Assembly (NCBI GenBank): GCA_030726195.1
Contig: JANREF010000223.1
Coordinates: 1 to 5,085, forward strand
Source of the DNA: Burkholderiaceae bacterium
GTDB taxonomy: Bacteria > Pseudomonadota > Gammaproteobacteria > Burkholderiales > Burkholderiaceae_C
Reading direction: 5' to 3'
DNA length: 5,085 nucleotides
In this document: positions 1 to 5,085 of the stretch, in pieces
Position numbering within the stretch: the stretch's first letter is position 1
Layout of the letters: every line of letters begins with the position of its first letter
Made by a program: the position numbers and the translations under genes
The notes under the pieces: model-generated
Told to the model about the DNA's origin: nothing
What the model saw: the letters and a program-made list of their open reading frames with translations, nothing else
Database searches by the model: none

Positions 1-45
1 GCAGCGCAGGCGGGCAGGTATTGGCGTTTGCGTCGGTTGGAGTTG

Positions 46-125
46 GTTGCCCTGAGTTGCGCTACGTTAAGTTGGGTTGAGTTGGGTTGGGTTGAGTTGG
101 GCTGGGCTGGGCTGAATTCAGTTGC
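46..125. repeat. Degenerate 5-bp tandem repeat (GYTGR), about 16 units
   Basis: From 46 to 125 the sequence can be read in unbroken 5-base steps, mostly GTTGG, GTTGA or GCTGG on the plus strand. The cleanest part is 71-115: the 15-bp block GTTGGGTTGAGTTGG occurs at 71-85 and again exactly at 86-100, followed by three GCTGR units at 101-115. The outer units (46-70 and 116-125) are more divergent. The array lies wholly between the purM stop and the window edge, so it interrupts no recognised gene. Periodicity and duplication are seen directly; origin by strand slippage is inferred. I cannot tell whether it also occurs elsewhere in the genome. Confidence 0.85.
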
Positions 126-143
126 CCCGCACAGCATCTGCGG
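66..143 (-). terminator. Candidate Rho-dependent termination region of purM
   Basis: One base past the purM stop, the minus strand can form a 5-bp hairpin (CCGCA, 7-base loop, TGCGG; plus positions 127-143), but no T-run follows, so it is not a standard intrinsic terminator. Beyond it, the purM transcript would read through the pentamer repeat as regularly spaced CCAAC, TCAAC and CCAGC units. Over 66-115 this strand has 25 C and only 3 G in 50 bases. C-rich, G-poor, unstructured RNA with regularly spaced pyrimidine-C pairs is the known preference of Rho. The composition is seen; the terminator role is inferred. Confidence 0.35.
74..111 (+). other. Potential G-quadruplex (six GGG runs)
   Basis: GGG runs lie at 74-76, 84-86, 89-91, 99-101, 104-106 and 109-111, separated by 7, 2, 7, 2 and 2 bases. 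Any four consecutive runs satisfy the usual G3 with 1-7 base loop pattern. The G-rich strand is the plus strand, which is the template strand for purM transcription. The pattern is seen; actual folding is not shown. Confidence 0.5.
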
Positions 144-144
144 C

Positions 145-1176
145 TTACTGCACTTGCACCGCTGCGCCGTCGTTGCGTGCCACCACTTGACCGATGTTGT
201 ACACCGTCTCGCCTGCCGCGCTCAGGTGGGCGCTCAGGGCCTGCGCGTCGCCCGGCGTGCACACCAACACCATACCGATGCCGTTGTTGAACGTGCGGTT
301 CATTTCCACCTCATCAATGCCGGCGGTGGTTTGCAGCCAAGCGAACAGCTCGGTTTGTGGCCAAGCGTTGCGCTGCAAATCCACGCCCAAACCGGCCGGC
401 AACACGCGTGGGATGTTTTCAAGTAGGCCGCCACCCGTGATGTGCGCCAGCGCTTTGACGCTGCCCAACTTCAGTGCGCCGAGTACGCTTTTCACGTACA
501 GGCGTGTGGGGGCCATGAGCGCTTGTTTGAAAGCTTGCCCATCCAGCTGCGCGGGCAGTGCATCGCCGGCGCGCTCAATACACTTGCGCACCAGTGAAAA
601 ACCATTGGAGTGCACGCCGTTAGACGCCAAGCCCAACACCACGTCGCCAGCGGCAACGGTGCTGCCGTCCAGAATGTTGGCCTTTTCAACCACGCCCACG
701 GCAAAGCCAGCCAAGTCGTATTCGCCGTCGGGGTACATGCCGGGCATTTCTGCTGTCTCGCCGCCAATGAGGGCACAGCCGCTGGCCTCACAGCCTGCCG
801 CAATACCGCCCACTACGGCGGCTGCAGTTTCTACATCCAGTTTGCCGCAGGCGAAGTAATCGAGGAAAAACAGCGGCTCCGCGCCTTGAACCAAGATGTC
901 ATTCACGCTCATGCCCACCAGGTCAATGCCCACGGTGTCGTGCATGCCCCACTCAAAAGCGAGTTTGAGCTTGGTGCCCACACCATCTGTGCCGCTGACC
1001 AAGACAGGTTCTTTGTAGCGCTTGGGCACTTCAAACAACGCGCCAAAGCCGCCAATGCCCGCCATCACGCCTTCGCGCAAGGTTTTCTTGGCCAGCGGCT
1101 TGATGCGCTCCACCAAGGCGTCACCCGCCTCAATATCAACACCGGCGGATTTGTAGGACAAAGGAGTTTGGCTCAT
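145..1176 (-). CDS. purM: Phosphoribosylformylglycinamidine cyclo-ligase (AIR synthetase)
   Basis: PurM converts formylglycinamidine ribonucleotide plus ATP to aminoimidazole ribonucleotide, ADP and phosphate, the fifth step of de novo purine synthesis, in the cytosol. The 343-residue product is close to the 345 residues of the E. coli enzyme and appears complete. Family motifs occur in order: YKSAGVDI (8-15), GGFGALF (42-48), [12 protein letters not shown] (59-70, nucleotide-binding loop), HDTVGIDLV (79-87), [17 protein letters not shown] (92-108), [11 protein letters not shown] (138-148), [12 protein letters not shown] (153-164), [11 protein letters not shown] (187-197) and [13 protein letters not shown] (245-257). 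The ATG at 1176 puts the N-terminal YK-AGVDI motif at the expected distance from the start. No convincing Shine-Dalgarno precedes it; the leader is CCACACGCC-ATG. The gene is divergent from the perM operon. No purN or other pur gene is visible beside it. Identification is near certain. Confidence 0.98.
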   Translation of the reverse strand: MSQTPLSYKSAGVDIEAGDALVERIKPLAKKTLREGVMAGIGGFGALFEVPKRYKEPVLVSGTDGVGTKLKLAFEWGMHDTVGIDLVGMSVNDILVQGAEPLFFLDYFACGKLDVETAAAVVGGIAAGCEASGCALIGGETAEMPGMYPDGEYDLAGFAVGVVEKANILDGSTVAAGDVVLGLASNGVHSNGFSLVRKCIERAGDALPAQLDGQAFKQALMAPTRLYVKSVLGALKLGSVKALAHITGGGLLENIPRVLPAGLGVDLQRNAWPQTELFAWLQTTAGIDEVEMNRTFNNGIGMVLVCTPGDAQALSAHLSAAGETVYNIGQVVARNDGAAVQVQ

Positions 1177-1343
1177 GGCGTGTGGCTTTTGCGAGGTGAG
1201 TGCTGGGTAAAATGGCGCAATGACACCAGTTCAGTCTGTGGGGGTGTTGCGTCACGGTTTCGTGCGCTGCAACCGCTATTGTATGAATCTGCCAAGCTGG
1301 CTTGTGTACAAACATCCTGCGAGTAACTTTGAAATGACACACC
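1177..1343. promoter_or_regulatory. Divergent intergenic region expected to carry purM and perM promoters
   Basis: This 167-bp gap separates divergently transcribed purM and perM, so promoters for both must lie here or very near. On the minus strand the only good -10-like hexamer is TACAAT (plus 1278-1283), which would give a purM leader of about 95 nt, but no matching -35 lies 16-18 bases upstream. On the plus strand I find no hexamer pair worth naming. A perfect inverted repeat CAAGC-TG-GCTTG at 1293-1304 is a possible operator. I recognise no riboswitch and no known purine-repressor site. That promoters exist here is inferred from gene orientation; the exact sites are unresolved. Confidence 0.45.
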
Positions 1344-1360
1344 ATGCAACTCAGCCCTAA
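1220..1360 (+). CDS. Possible 46-aa upstream ORF overlapping the perM start
   Basis: An ATG at 1220 opens a 46-codon frame ending at TAA 1358-1360, which is 17 bp past the first base of perM and in another frame. Further in-frame ATGs lie at 1283 and 1334. The peptide begins [13 protein letters not shown], has two cysteines in RCNRYC, and continues [13 protein letters not shown] do not recognise it. No Shine-Dalgarno precedes any of the starts, and only about half of its codons end in G or C, which does not favour coding in this G+C-rich region. It could be a leader peptide coupled to perM translation, but chance is more likely. It would occupy most of the divergent promoter region, which also counts against it. 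Confidence 0.15.
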   Translation: MTPVQSVGVLRHGFVRCNRYCMNLPSWLVYKHPASNFEMTHHATQP

Positions 1361-2408
1361 AGCAGTCACCAGCCTCATGTGGCTGGGCTTGGCCGTGGCC
1401 TGCGTGTGGTTGCTCAGCGTGTTGGCACCCGTGCTGACCCCATTCATATTGGCAGGCGTGCTGGCCTACGCCTTGCACCCAGCCGTGGTGGCCATGGCCA
1501 AATACCGCGTCCCCACCTGGCTTGGCGCGGGCGTGGCGCTGGTGGTGCTGTTTGTGGTGGCCAGTGCCTTGTTGCTGCTGGTGGTGCCTGTGGTGACCAA
1601 ACAAATCCCCTTGCTGCGCGAGCAAATTCCGTCGTTACTAGAACAGTTCAATGGCTGGGCTACGCCGCTGGCTGCGCGCTTTGGTCTGAGTTTGACCATT
1701 GACGTGGACATGGTCAGGCAAGCTTTGCGCACCTTGCTGGCAGGACATGAGAGCGATATGTTGCAAACGTTGGCGGCTTCGCTGCGCGTGGGCGGCAATG
1801 CGCTGTTGGCGGTGCTGGGCAATGTGGTGTTGGCGCCCATTGTTGCGTACTACTTGCTCATTGATTACGAGCGCGTGCTGCGCACCAGCATGCAAGCCGT
1901 GCCGCCGCGTTGGCGCGACAGGGTTGAGCGCTTTTTCACAGATGTGGACCACATGCTGGGCCAATACCTGCATGGCCAGTTCTTGGTCATGCTGGTGCTG
2001 GCCGTGTTCTACGTCGTGGCGCTGGCCAGCGTGGGTCTGAAGTTGGCCTTGCCCATTGGTTTGTTCACCGGCTTGGCGGTATTTGTGCCGTATTTGGGCT
2101 TTGGTTTGGGCTTGGTCATGGCCTTGCTGGCAGGGGCGTTGCAGTTCCAAGACACCACGGGTGTGCTGTGGGTCGCAGGCGTTTATGCCGTTGGCCAGGT
2201 GGCTGAGAGTATGTGGCTCACGCCCCGGTTGTTGGGCGAGCGCATTGGCTTGCACCCCATCACCGTCATTTTTGCGTTGATGGCGTTCGGGCATTTGTTT
2301 GGCTTCTTGGGCGTGCTCATTGCGTTGCCCGTGAGTGCGGTGCTGTTGGTCGCATTTGGGCGCTTGCGAAACATGTACGTGGCCAGCGACTTGTACCAAG
2401 CCCCATGA
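1344..2408 (+). CDS. perM: AI-2E/PerM family inner-membrane transporter-like protein
   Basis: This 354-residue, strongly hydrophobic protein belongs to the AI-2E transporter (PerM/YhhT/TqsA) family. Likely membrane segments by eye are at about 11-31, 33-50, 59-85, 152-173, 210-233, 235-265, 273-291 and 304-337. A polar stretch at about 86-148 matches the family's central soluble region. Family hallmarks are APIVAYYLLIDYERV (164-178), FVPYLGFGLG (247-256), VGQVAESMWLTPRLLGERIG (283-302), LHP (303-305) and the C-terminal FGFLGVLIALPVSAVLL (319-335). Family members have been reported as autoinducer-2 exporters or as sodium/proton antiporters; the substrate of this one cannot be read from sequence. 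The ATG at 1344 is the only sensible start, has no clear Shine-Dalgarno and is preceded by GACACACC. It is the first gene of the plus-strand operon and overlaps hda by 4 bp. The purM-perM-hda grouping also occurs in Pseudomonas and, loosely, in E. coli. The family call is firm; the symbol is a family name. Confidence 0.93.
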   Translation: MQLSPKAVTSLMWLGLAVACVWLLSVLAPVLTPFILAGVLAYALHPAVVAMAKYRVPTWLGAGVALVVLFVVASALLLLVVPVVTKQIPLLREQIPSLLEQFNGWATPLAARFGLSLTIDVDMVRQALRTLLAGHESDMLQTLAASLRVGGNALLAVLGNVVLAPIVAYYLLIDYERVLRTSMQAVPPRWRDRVERFFTDVDHMLGQYLHGQFLVMLVLAVFYVVALASVGLKLALPIGLFTGLAVFVPYLGFGLGLVMALLAGALQFQDTTGVLWVAGVYAVGQVAESMWLTPRLLGERIGLHPITVIFALMAFGHLFGFLGVLIALPVSAVLLVAFGRLRNMYVASDLYQAP

Positions 2409-3094
2409 AGCAACTCACTCTGGACATAGGGTTGGCGCCTCTGCCCACGCTGGCCAACTTTGACCCCAGCGGCAATGTGGAGGCCTTGCAGCACTTGCGC
2501 ATGTGGGCGCAACTCACCAGCCGATCACCAGTGCCCACTTATATGTGGGGCGAGACGGGCAGTGGCAAAACCCACCTACTCAATGGCCTGAAAGAAGCCC
2601 TCGCTGAGCAGGGTCACACCGTGGGCTGGCTCGACGCCAGTGTGATGCACCCGCCGGCGTTTGATGAATCTTGGGACGCCGTGGTGCTGGACGACTGCCA
2701 TTTGTACACGGCCGAGCAGCAGGCCAGCGCCTTCAACTGGTTTGTGAATGCTTTGGCACCTGCGCAAGGCCCTGTACGGGGCGTGTTTGCGGCAGGTTTG
2801 CTGCCCCCGGCAGATTTACAGTTGCGCGATGATTTGCGCACCCGACTGGGGTGGGGACATGTGTTCCAATTGCATGCACTGAGCGAATCTCAGCGCCGAG
2901 GCGTATTGCGCCGCGCCGCCGATGAGCGAGGGCTTATGCTCAGTGACGATGTCATGAACTTCATGCTCAGTCGTTTCTCGCGAGACTTGAGCAGCTTGAT
3001 GCTGCTGCTGACGCACTTGGATGACTATGCGCTGCGCACCCAACGCGCGCTCACCGTGCCTTTGATCAAGGCCATGCTGGAGGCTGGCGAATAA
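2405..3094 (+). CDS. hda: DnaA regulatory inactivator Hda
   Basis: Hda is a DnaA-like AAA+ protein that, with the DNA-loaded beta sliding clamp, stimulates hydrolysis of DnaA-bound ATP and so prevents re-initiation of replication. The 229-residue product carries QLTLDI at 3-8, matching the clamp-binding motif at the Hda N-terminus. It then has Walker A GETGSGKTHLL (49-59), Walker B VVLDD (93-97), a box VII/arginine-finger region LRDDLRTRLGWGHVF (140-154) resembling DnaA, and a sensor II-like FSRDLSSL with Arg193. It lacks the DnaA DNA-binding domain IV, as expected for Hda. The start is the ATG at 2405, inside the ATGA that ends perM. The same frame is open back to an ATG at 2213, but that would lie within perM and push the clamp motif away from the N-terminus. 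No Shine-Dalgarno is visible, so coupling to perM translation is likely. The nucleotide motifs are closer to canonical than those of E. coli Hda. Confidence 0.94.
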   Translation: MKQLTLDIGLAPLPTLANFDPSGNVEALQHLRMWAQLTSRSPVPTYMWGETGSGKTHLLNGLKEALAEQGHTVGWLDASVMHPPAFDESWDAVVLDDCHLYTAEQQASAFNWFVNALAPAQGPVRGVFAAGLLPPADLQLRDDLRTRLGWGHVFQLHALSESQRRGVLRRAADERGLMLSDDVMNFMLSRFSRDLSSLMLLLTHLDDYALRTQRALTVPLIKAMLEAGE

Positions 3095-3118
3095 TCGCCG
3101 CCGTCCAACCCACACACT

Positions 3119-3799
3119 ATGAATCTCGCTCTATTTGATTTAGACCACACGTTGCTGCCGCTGGACTCCGACCACTCTTGGGGGCAGTTCACCGTGAAAT
3201 TGGGCTGGCGCGACGGCGAGCAATTTGCCAAGGCCAACGATGATTTCTACCAGCAGTACAAGGCTGGCACCTTAGACATCAATGCCTACATACGCTTTGG
3301 TACGCAAAGTCTGCGCGACTTGGGGGACGATGCGTCCAGCAAAGCCGCCGCGGCACACGAGCAGTTTATGGCCCAGGTCATTCTGCCCGCGATTCGTCCC
3401 AGCGCGCAGGCTTTGGTGGAGCGCCACCGTAGCGCGGGAGATGAAATAGTGTTGGTCACGGCCACCAACGCATTCATCACCGCGCCCATTGCCAAAGCCT
3501 TGGGTATTGAGCATCTCATCGCTGTGGACTTGGTGTTGGACGCGCAAGGTGTGCCCACGGGCGACATTTTGGGCACGCCTTCGTTCCGTGAAGGCAAGGT
3601 CGCACGTGTGGAACAATGGTTGGCAGAGCGTGGTGTTGGCTGGGCCGACGTAGGCCACAGCTATTTTTACAGCGACTCCATCAACGACTTACCCCTGTTG
3701 GAGCGAGCCAGTCATCCGGTCGCTACCAATCCTGACGATAGGCTTAGGGCTATCGCCACCGAGCGCGGCTGGTCCGTGCTGGATTTATTCAATGATTAA
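3119..3799 (+). CDS. HAD-superfamily subfamily IB phosphatase (SerB/CicA-like)
   Basis: This 226-residue soluble hydrolase has the full HAD motif set. Motif I is FDLDHTLL (6-13), with nucleophile Asp7 and acid/base Asp9. Motif II is IVLVTAT (110-116) with Thr114, motif III is Lys160 in the REGK segment, and motif IV is YSDSINDLPLL (184-194) with metal-binding Asp186 and Asp190. The insert between motifs I and II is helical-looking and of a size typical of the C1 cap of phosphoserine-phosphatase-like enzymes. Such proteins are variously annotated as HAD-IB hydrolase, phosphoserine phosphatase or histidinol-phosphatase; the substrate is not decidable here, so no symbol is given. The ATG at 3119 places motif I at the very N-terminus, as is usual. 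It sits 24 bp after hda without a Shine-Dalgarno (leader CCCACACACT-ATG) and overlaps pcnB by 8 bp, which supports one operon. All catalytic residues are present, so it should be active. Confidence 0.92.
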   Translation: MNLALFDLDHTLLPLDSDHSWGQFTVKLGWRDGEQFAKANDDFYQQYKAGTLDINAYIRFGTQSLRDLGDDASSKAAAAHEQFMAQVILPAIRPSAQALVERHRSAGDEIVLVTATNAFITAPIAKALGIEHLIAVDLVLDAQGVPTGDILGTPSFREGKVARVEQWLAERGVGWADVGHSYFYSDSINDLPLLERASHPVATNPDDRLRAIATERGWSVLDLFND

Positions 3800-3820
3800 A
3801 AAATTTATAAACAAACTATT
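3784..3820. other. AT-rich patch across the HAD/pcnB junction
   Basis: Of these 37 bases, 33 are A or T (89%), in a window that is otherwise G+C rich. The patch covers the end of the HAD gene, the overlapping stop/start and codons 2-9 of pcnB, which encode a lysine-rich N-terminus. Low RNA structure around a start codon commonly aids initiation when the Shine-Dalgarno is weak. The composition is seen; the role is inferred. Confidence 0.5.
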
Positions 3821-5085
3821 GGGCAAGCCCAGTGAACCAACTGGGCGTGCGTCTAGGTTTGGACAACGTGTCGATGTGCCCGTCAAGGTGCACAAAATCA
3901 ACCCCGAACTGTTGGACAAGCGCGCGATCGACGTGGTGCAAACGCTGCAAGACGACGGTTTCGAGGCCTACATCGTGGGCGGTGCCGTTCGCGACTTGTT
4001 GTGCGGCGTGCGCCCCAAAGACTTTGACGTCGCCACAGACGCCACACCAGAGCAGGTCAAACGCTTGTTCAGACGTGCCTTCATCATCGGCAGGCGTTTT
4101 CGCATTGTTCATGTGATTTACGGACGTGGGCGCGAGCACGAAATGATTGAGGTCTCGACCTTCAGAGCCTACCTAGACAGCGCCGACGCCCAGCAAGTCA
4201 GTGGCAACGAGCGCACCAGTAAACACCAGCTCGCCACGGCGACGCACGCAGTGGATGCTTCGGGCCGCGTGCTGCGCGACAACGTGTGGGGCCCCATGGA
4301 AGAAGACGCTGCACGACGCGACTTCACCATCAACGCCATGTACTACGACCCGGTCACGCAAACCGTGGTGGACTTTCACAACGGCATTCGCGATGCGCGC
4401 AAGCGCGTCATGCGCATGATTGGCGACCCCGCCACACGGTACCGTGAAGACCCTGTGCGCATCATTCGCGCGGTTCGGTTTATGGCCAAGTTGTCGCACT
4501 TGGGCTTCACGATGGACAAAGCGTCCCGCGAGCCTTTGGTGGCCAGTGCCAAGTTGTTGGCCGATGTGCCGCAAAGCCGTTTGTTTGACGAAATGCTCAA
4601 GCTGCTGCAAACCGGCCATGCCGTGGCCACGGTTGAGACCCTGCAAAGCATGGGGCTGGCCAAGGGCATTTACCCGCTGTTGGATATTGCAGTGGCGCGC
4701 GCCGCCACACCGTTTGTGCATCAGGCGTTGGCAGACACCGATAGGCGTGTGGGTGAAGACAAGCCCGTCGCTCCCAGCTTTTTGCTGGCGTGTGTACTGT
4801 GGTCTGATGTTCGCGAAGGTTGGGATAAGCGCATGCACACCCACAAGGGCCCACGCCCCAGCACCTTCCCCGCACTGCAAGATGCTGTCGAAGAGGTGTT
4901 TGAATCTCGCATTGGCGATGTGTCGGGGCGTGGCAAGTTGGGTGCAGACATGCGCGAAATTTGGACCATGCAACCGCGCTTTGACAAGCGCACGCCCAGC
5001 AGCGCTTTGAGCTTGGTGGAGCACAACCGCTTCAGAGCCGGTTTTGACTTTTTGCGCTTGCGCGCACAAGTGGGTGAGGTCGATG
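3792..5085 (+). CDS. pcnB: Poly(A) polymerase I (3' end cut by window edge)
   Basis: PcnB adds 3' poly(A) tails to RNAs, which in E. coli mark them for decay, including the RNA I that controls ColE1 plasmid copy number. The frame opens at ATG 3792 and runs to the window end with no stop: 431 codons plus one base. E. coli PcnB has about 465 residues, so only the C-terminal tail is probably missing. Visible features are a basic N-terminus MIKKFINKLLGK (1-12), GGAVRDLL (63-70), the catalytic DFDVAT with Asp77 and Asp79, FIIGRRFRIVHV (97-108), RRDFTIN with the third catalytic Asp at 177, and YREDPVRIIRAVRF (217-230). The GRRF-type motif distinguishes bacterial poly(A) polymerases from CCA-adding enzymes, which share the nucleotidyltransferase fold. 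The downstream part fits the RNA-binding region. The start overlaps the HAD stop by 8 bp (ATGATTAA), implying translational coupling; no Shine-Dalgarno is seen. In related genomes folK often follows, but that lies outside this window. Confidence 0.95.
   Translation, partial: MIKKFINKLLGKPSEPTGRASRFGQRVDVPVKVHKINPELLDKRAIDVVQTLQDDGFEAYIVGGAVRDLLCGVRPKDFDVATDATPEQVKRLFRRAFIIGRRFRIVHVIYGRGREHEMIEVSTFRAYLDSADAQQVSGNERTSKHQLATATHAVDASGRVLRDNVWGPMEEDAARRDFTINAMYYDPVTQTVVDFHNGIRDARKRVMRMIGDPATRYREDPVRIIRAVRFMAKLSHLGFTMDKASREPLVASAKLLADVPQSRLFDEMLKLLQTGHAVATVETLQSMGLAKGIYPLLDIAVARAATPFVHQALADTDRRVGEDKPVAPSFLLACVLWSDVREGWDKRMHTHKGPRPSTFPALQDAVEEVFESRIGDVSGRGKLGADMREIWTMQPRFDKRTPSSALSLVEHNRFRAGFDFLRLRAQVGEVD
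3827..3846 (+). promoter_or_regulatory. Hairpin 12 codons into pcnB
   Basis: GCCCAGT (3827-3833) and ACTGGGC (3840-3846) form a perfect 7-bp stem with a 6-base loop GAACCA, starting 35 bases after the first base of pcnB. The GCCCA arm can alternatively pair with TGGG just upstream (3820-3823), so two short hairpins exclude each other. No T-run follows on the plus strand, so it is not an intrinsic terminator. A role in tuning pcnB translation or mRNA stability is possible but unproven. Confidence 0.25.

Noticed and set aside
1..78. Possible 3' end of a plus-strand gene convergent with purM (frame ending at a TGA at 76-78)
   Set aside because: Only 25 codons are visible, partly inside the repeat, with no recognisable motif. 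The window start gives too little sequence to support a partial gene.
28..426. Plus-strand frame of 132 codons reading through the pentamer repeat (WVELGW-type repeats)
   Set aside because: The repeat-encoded residues simply reflect the 5-bp period, and the frame then runs antisense through the C-terminal end of purM, an unmistakable gene.
610..1326. Plus-strand frame of 238 codons antisense to purM
   Set aside because: It is the complement of conserved purM codons, has no recognisable motif, and would run through the divergent promoter gap.
1177..1343. Purine riboswitch or DnaA boxes in the purM/perM gap
   Set aside because: No conserved purine-riboswitch core and no TTATCCACA-like sequence could be found on either strand.
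1638..2399. Minus-strand frame of 253 codons antisense to perM, rich in His and Gln
   Set aside because: The His/Gln-rich composition is what antisense reading of hydrophobic Leu/Val/Ala codons in a G+C-rich gene produces. perM has clear family motifs on the plus strand.
2213..2404. Upstream in-frame ATG that would extend Hda by 64 residues
   Set aside because: The extension lies inside perM, reads as out-of-frame perM, and would move the clamp-binding QLTLDI motif away from the N-terminus. The ATG at 2405 in the perM stop overlap fits much better.
3784..3811. Possible internal promoter (TTTATT, 16 bases, TATAAA) at the pcnB start
   Set aside because: The -35 match is poor, and the start site would fall inside pcnB with no early in-frame ATG. 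An AT-rich patch gives such matches easily.
3799..3831. Minus-strand hairpin (TGGG-CTTG-CCCA) followed by a T-rich tract, resembling an intrinsic terminator
   Set aside because: The stem is only 4 bp, the T-rich tract is interrupted, and no minus-strand gene lies upstream of it in the window.
4173..5069. Minus-strand frame of 298 codons opposite pcnB
   Set aside because: It is the longest open antisense frame here, but pcnB on the plus strand has a continuous set of catalytic motifs, and the antisense product has no recognisable domain.

Overview
The window looks like an ordinary chromosomal housekeeping region of a betaproteobacterium. Burkholderiales is most likely, possibly Comamonadaceae. 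The evidence is a moderately high G+C content (about 58-60% by eye), the gene order purM / perM / hda / HAD phosphatase / pcnB, and protein sequences typical of that order. The lineage is inferred from protein resemblance and gene order, because no rRNA or other taxonomic marker is present.

Layout: positions 1-144 are intergenic and lie just past the end of purM. They hold a small hairpin and a striking 5-bp-period tandem repeat. Positions 145-1176 are purM on the minus strand (AIR synthetase, purine biosynthesis). Positions 1177-1343 are the divergent intergenic region, which should carry promoters for both directions; it also contains most of a 46-codon reading frame that overlaps the start of the next gene. 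From 1344 to the window end, four plus-strand genes are packed head to tail: a PerM/AI-2E-family membrane protein (1344-2408), hda (2405-3094), a HAD-IB phosphatase (3119-3799) and pcnB (3792 to beyond 5085, cut by the window edge). The junctions are a 4-bp overlap, a 24-bp gap and an 8-bp overlap, so they are very probably one operon with translational coupling.

How the genes work together: purM makes a purine precursor. Hda works with the sliding clamp to switch off DnaA after replication starts. PcnB adds poly(A) tails that promote RNA decay. PerM is a multi-pass inner-membrane protein and the HAD enzyme is a soluble phosphatase of unknown substrate. The purM-perM-hda neighbourhood is a known conserved arrangement in Proteobacteria, but no single pathway joins all the products.

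I found no mobile element, CRISPR array, tRNA, rRNA, toxin-antitoxin or defence system, and nothing that amounts to a new biological system. The most distinctive DNA is the pentamer repeat downstream of purM. Its plus strand fits a canonical G-quadruplex pattern, and its complement, which would be the purM transcript, is C-rich and G-poor like a Rho-loading site. Lesser points are the small reading frame ahead of perM, the lack of clear Shine-Dalgarno sequences at all five starts, and an AT-rich start plus hairpin at the head of pcnB.
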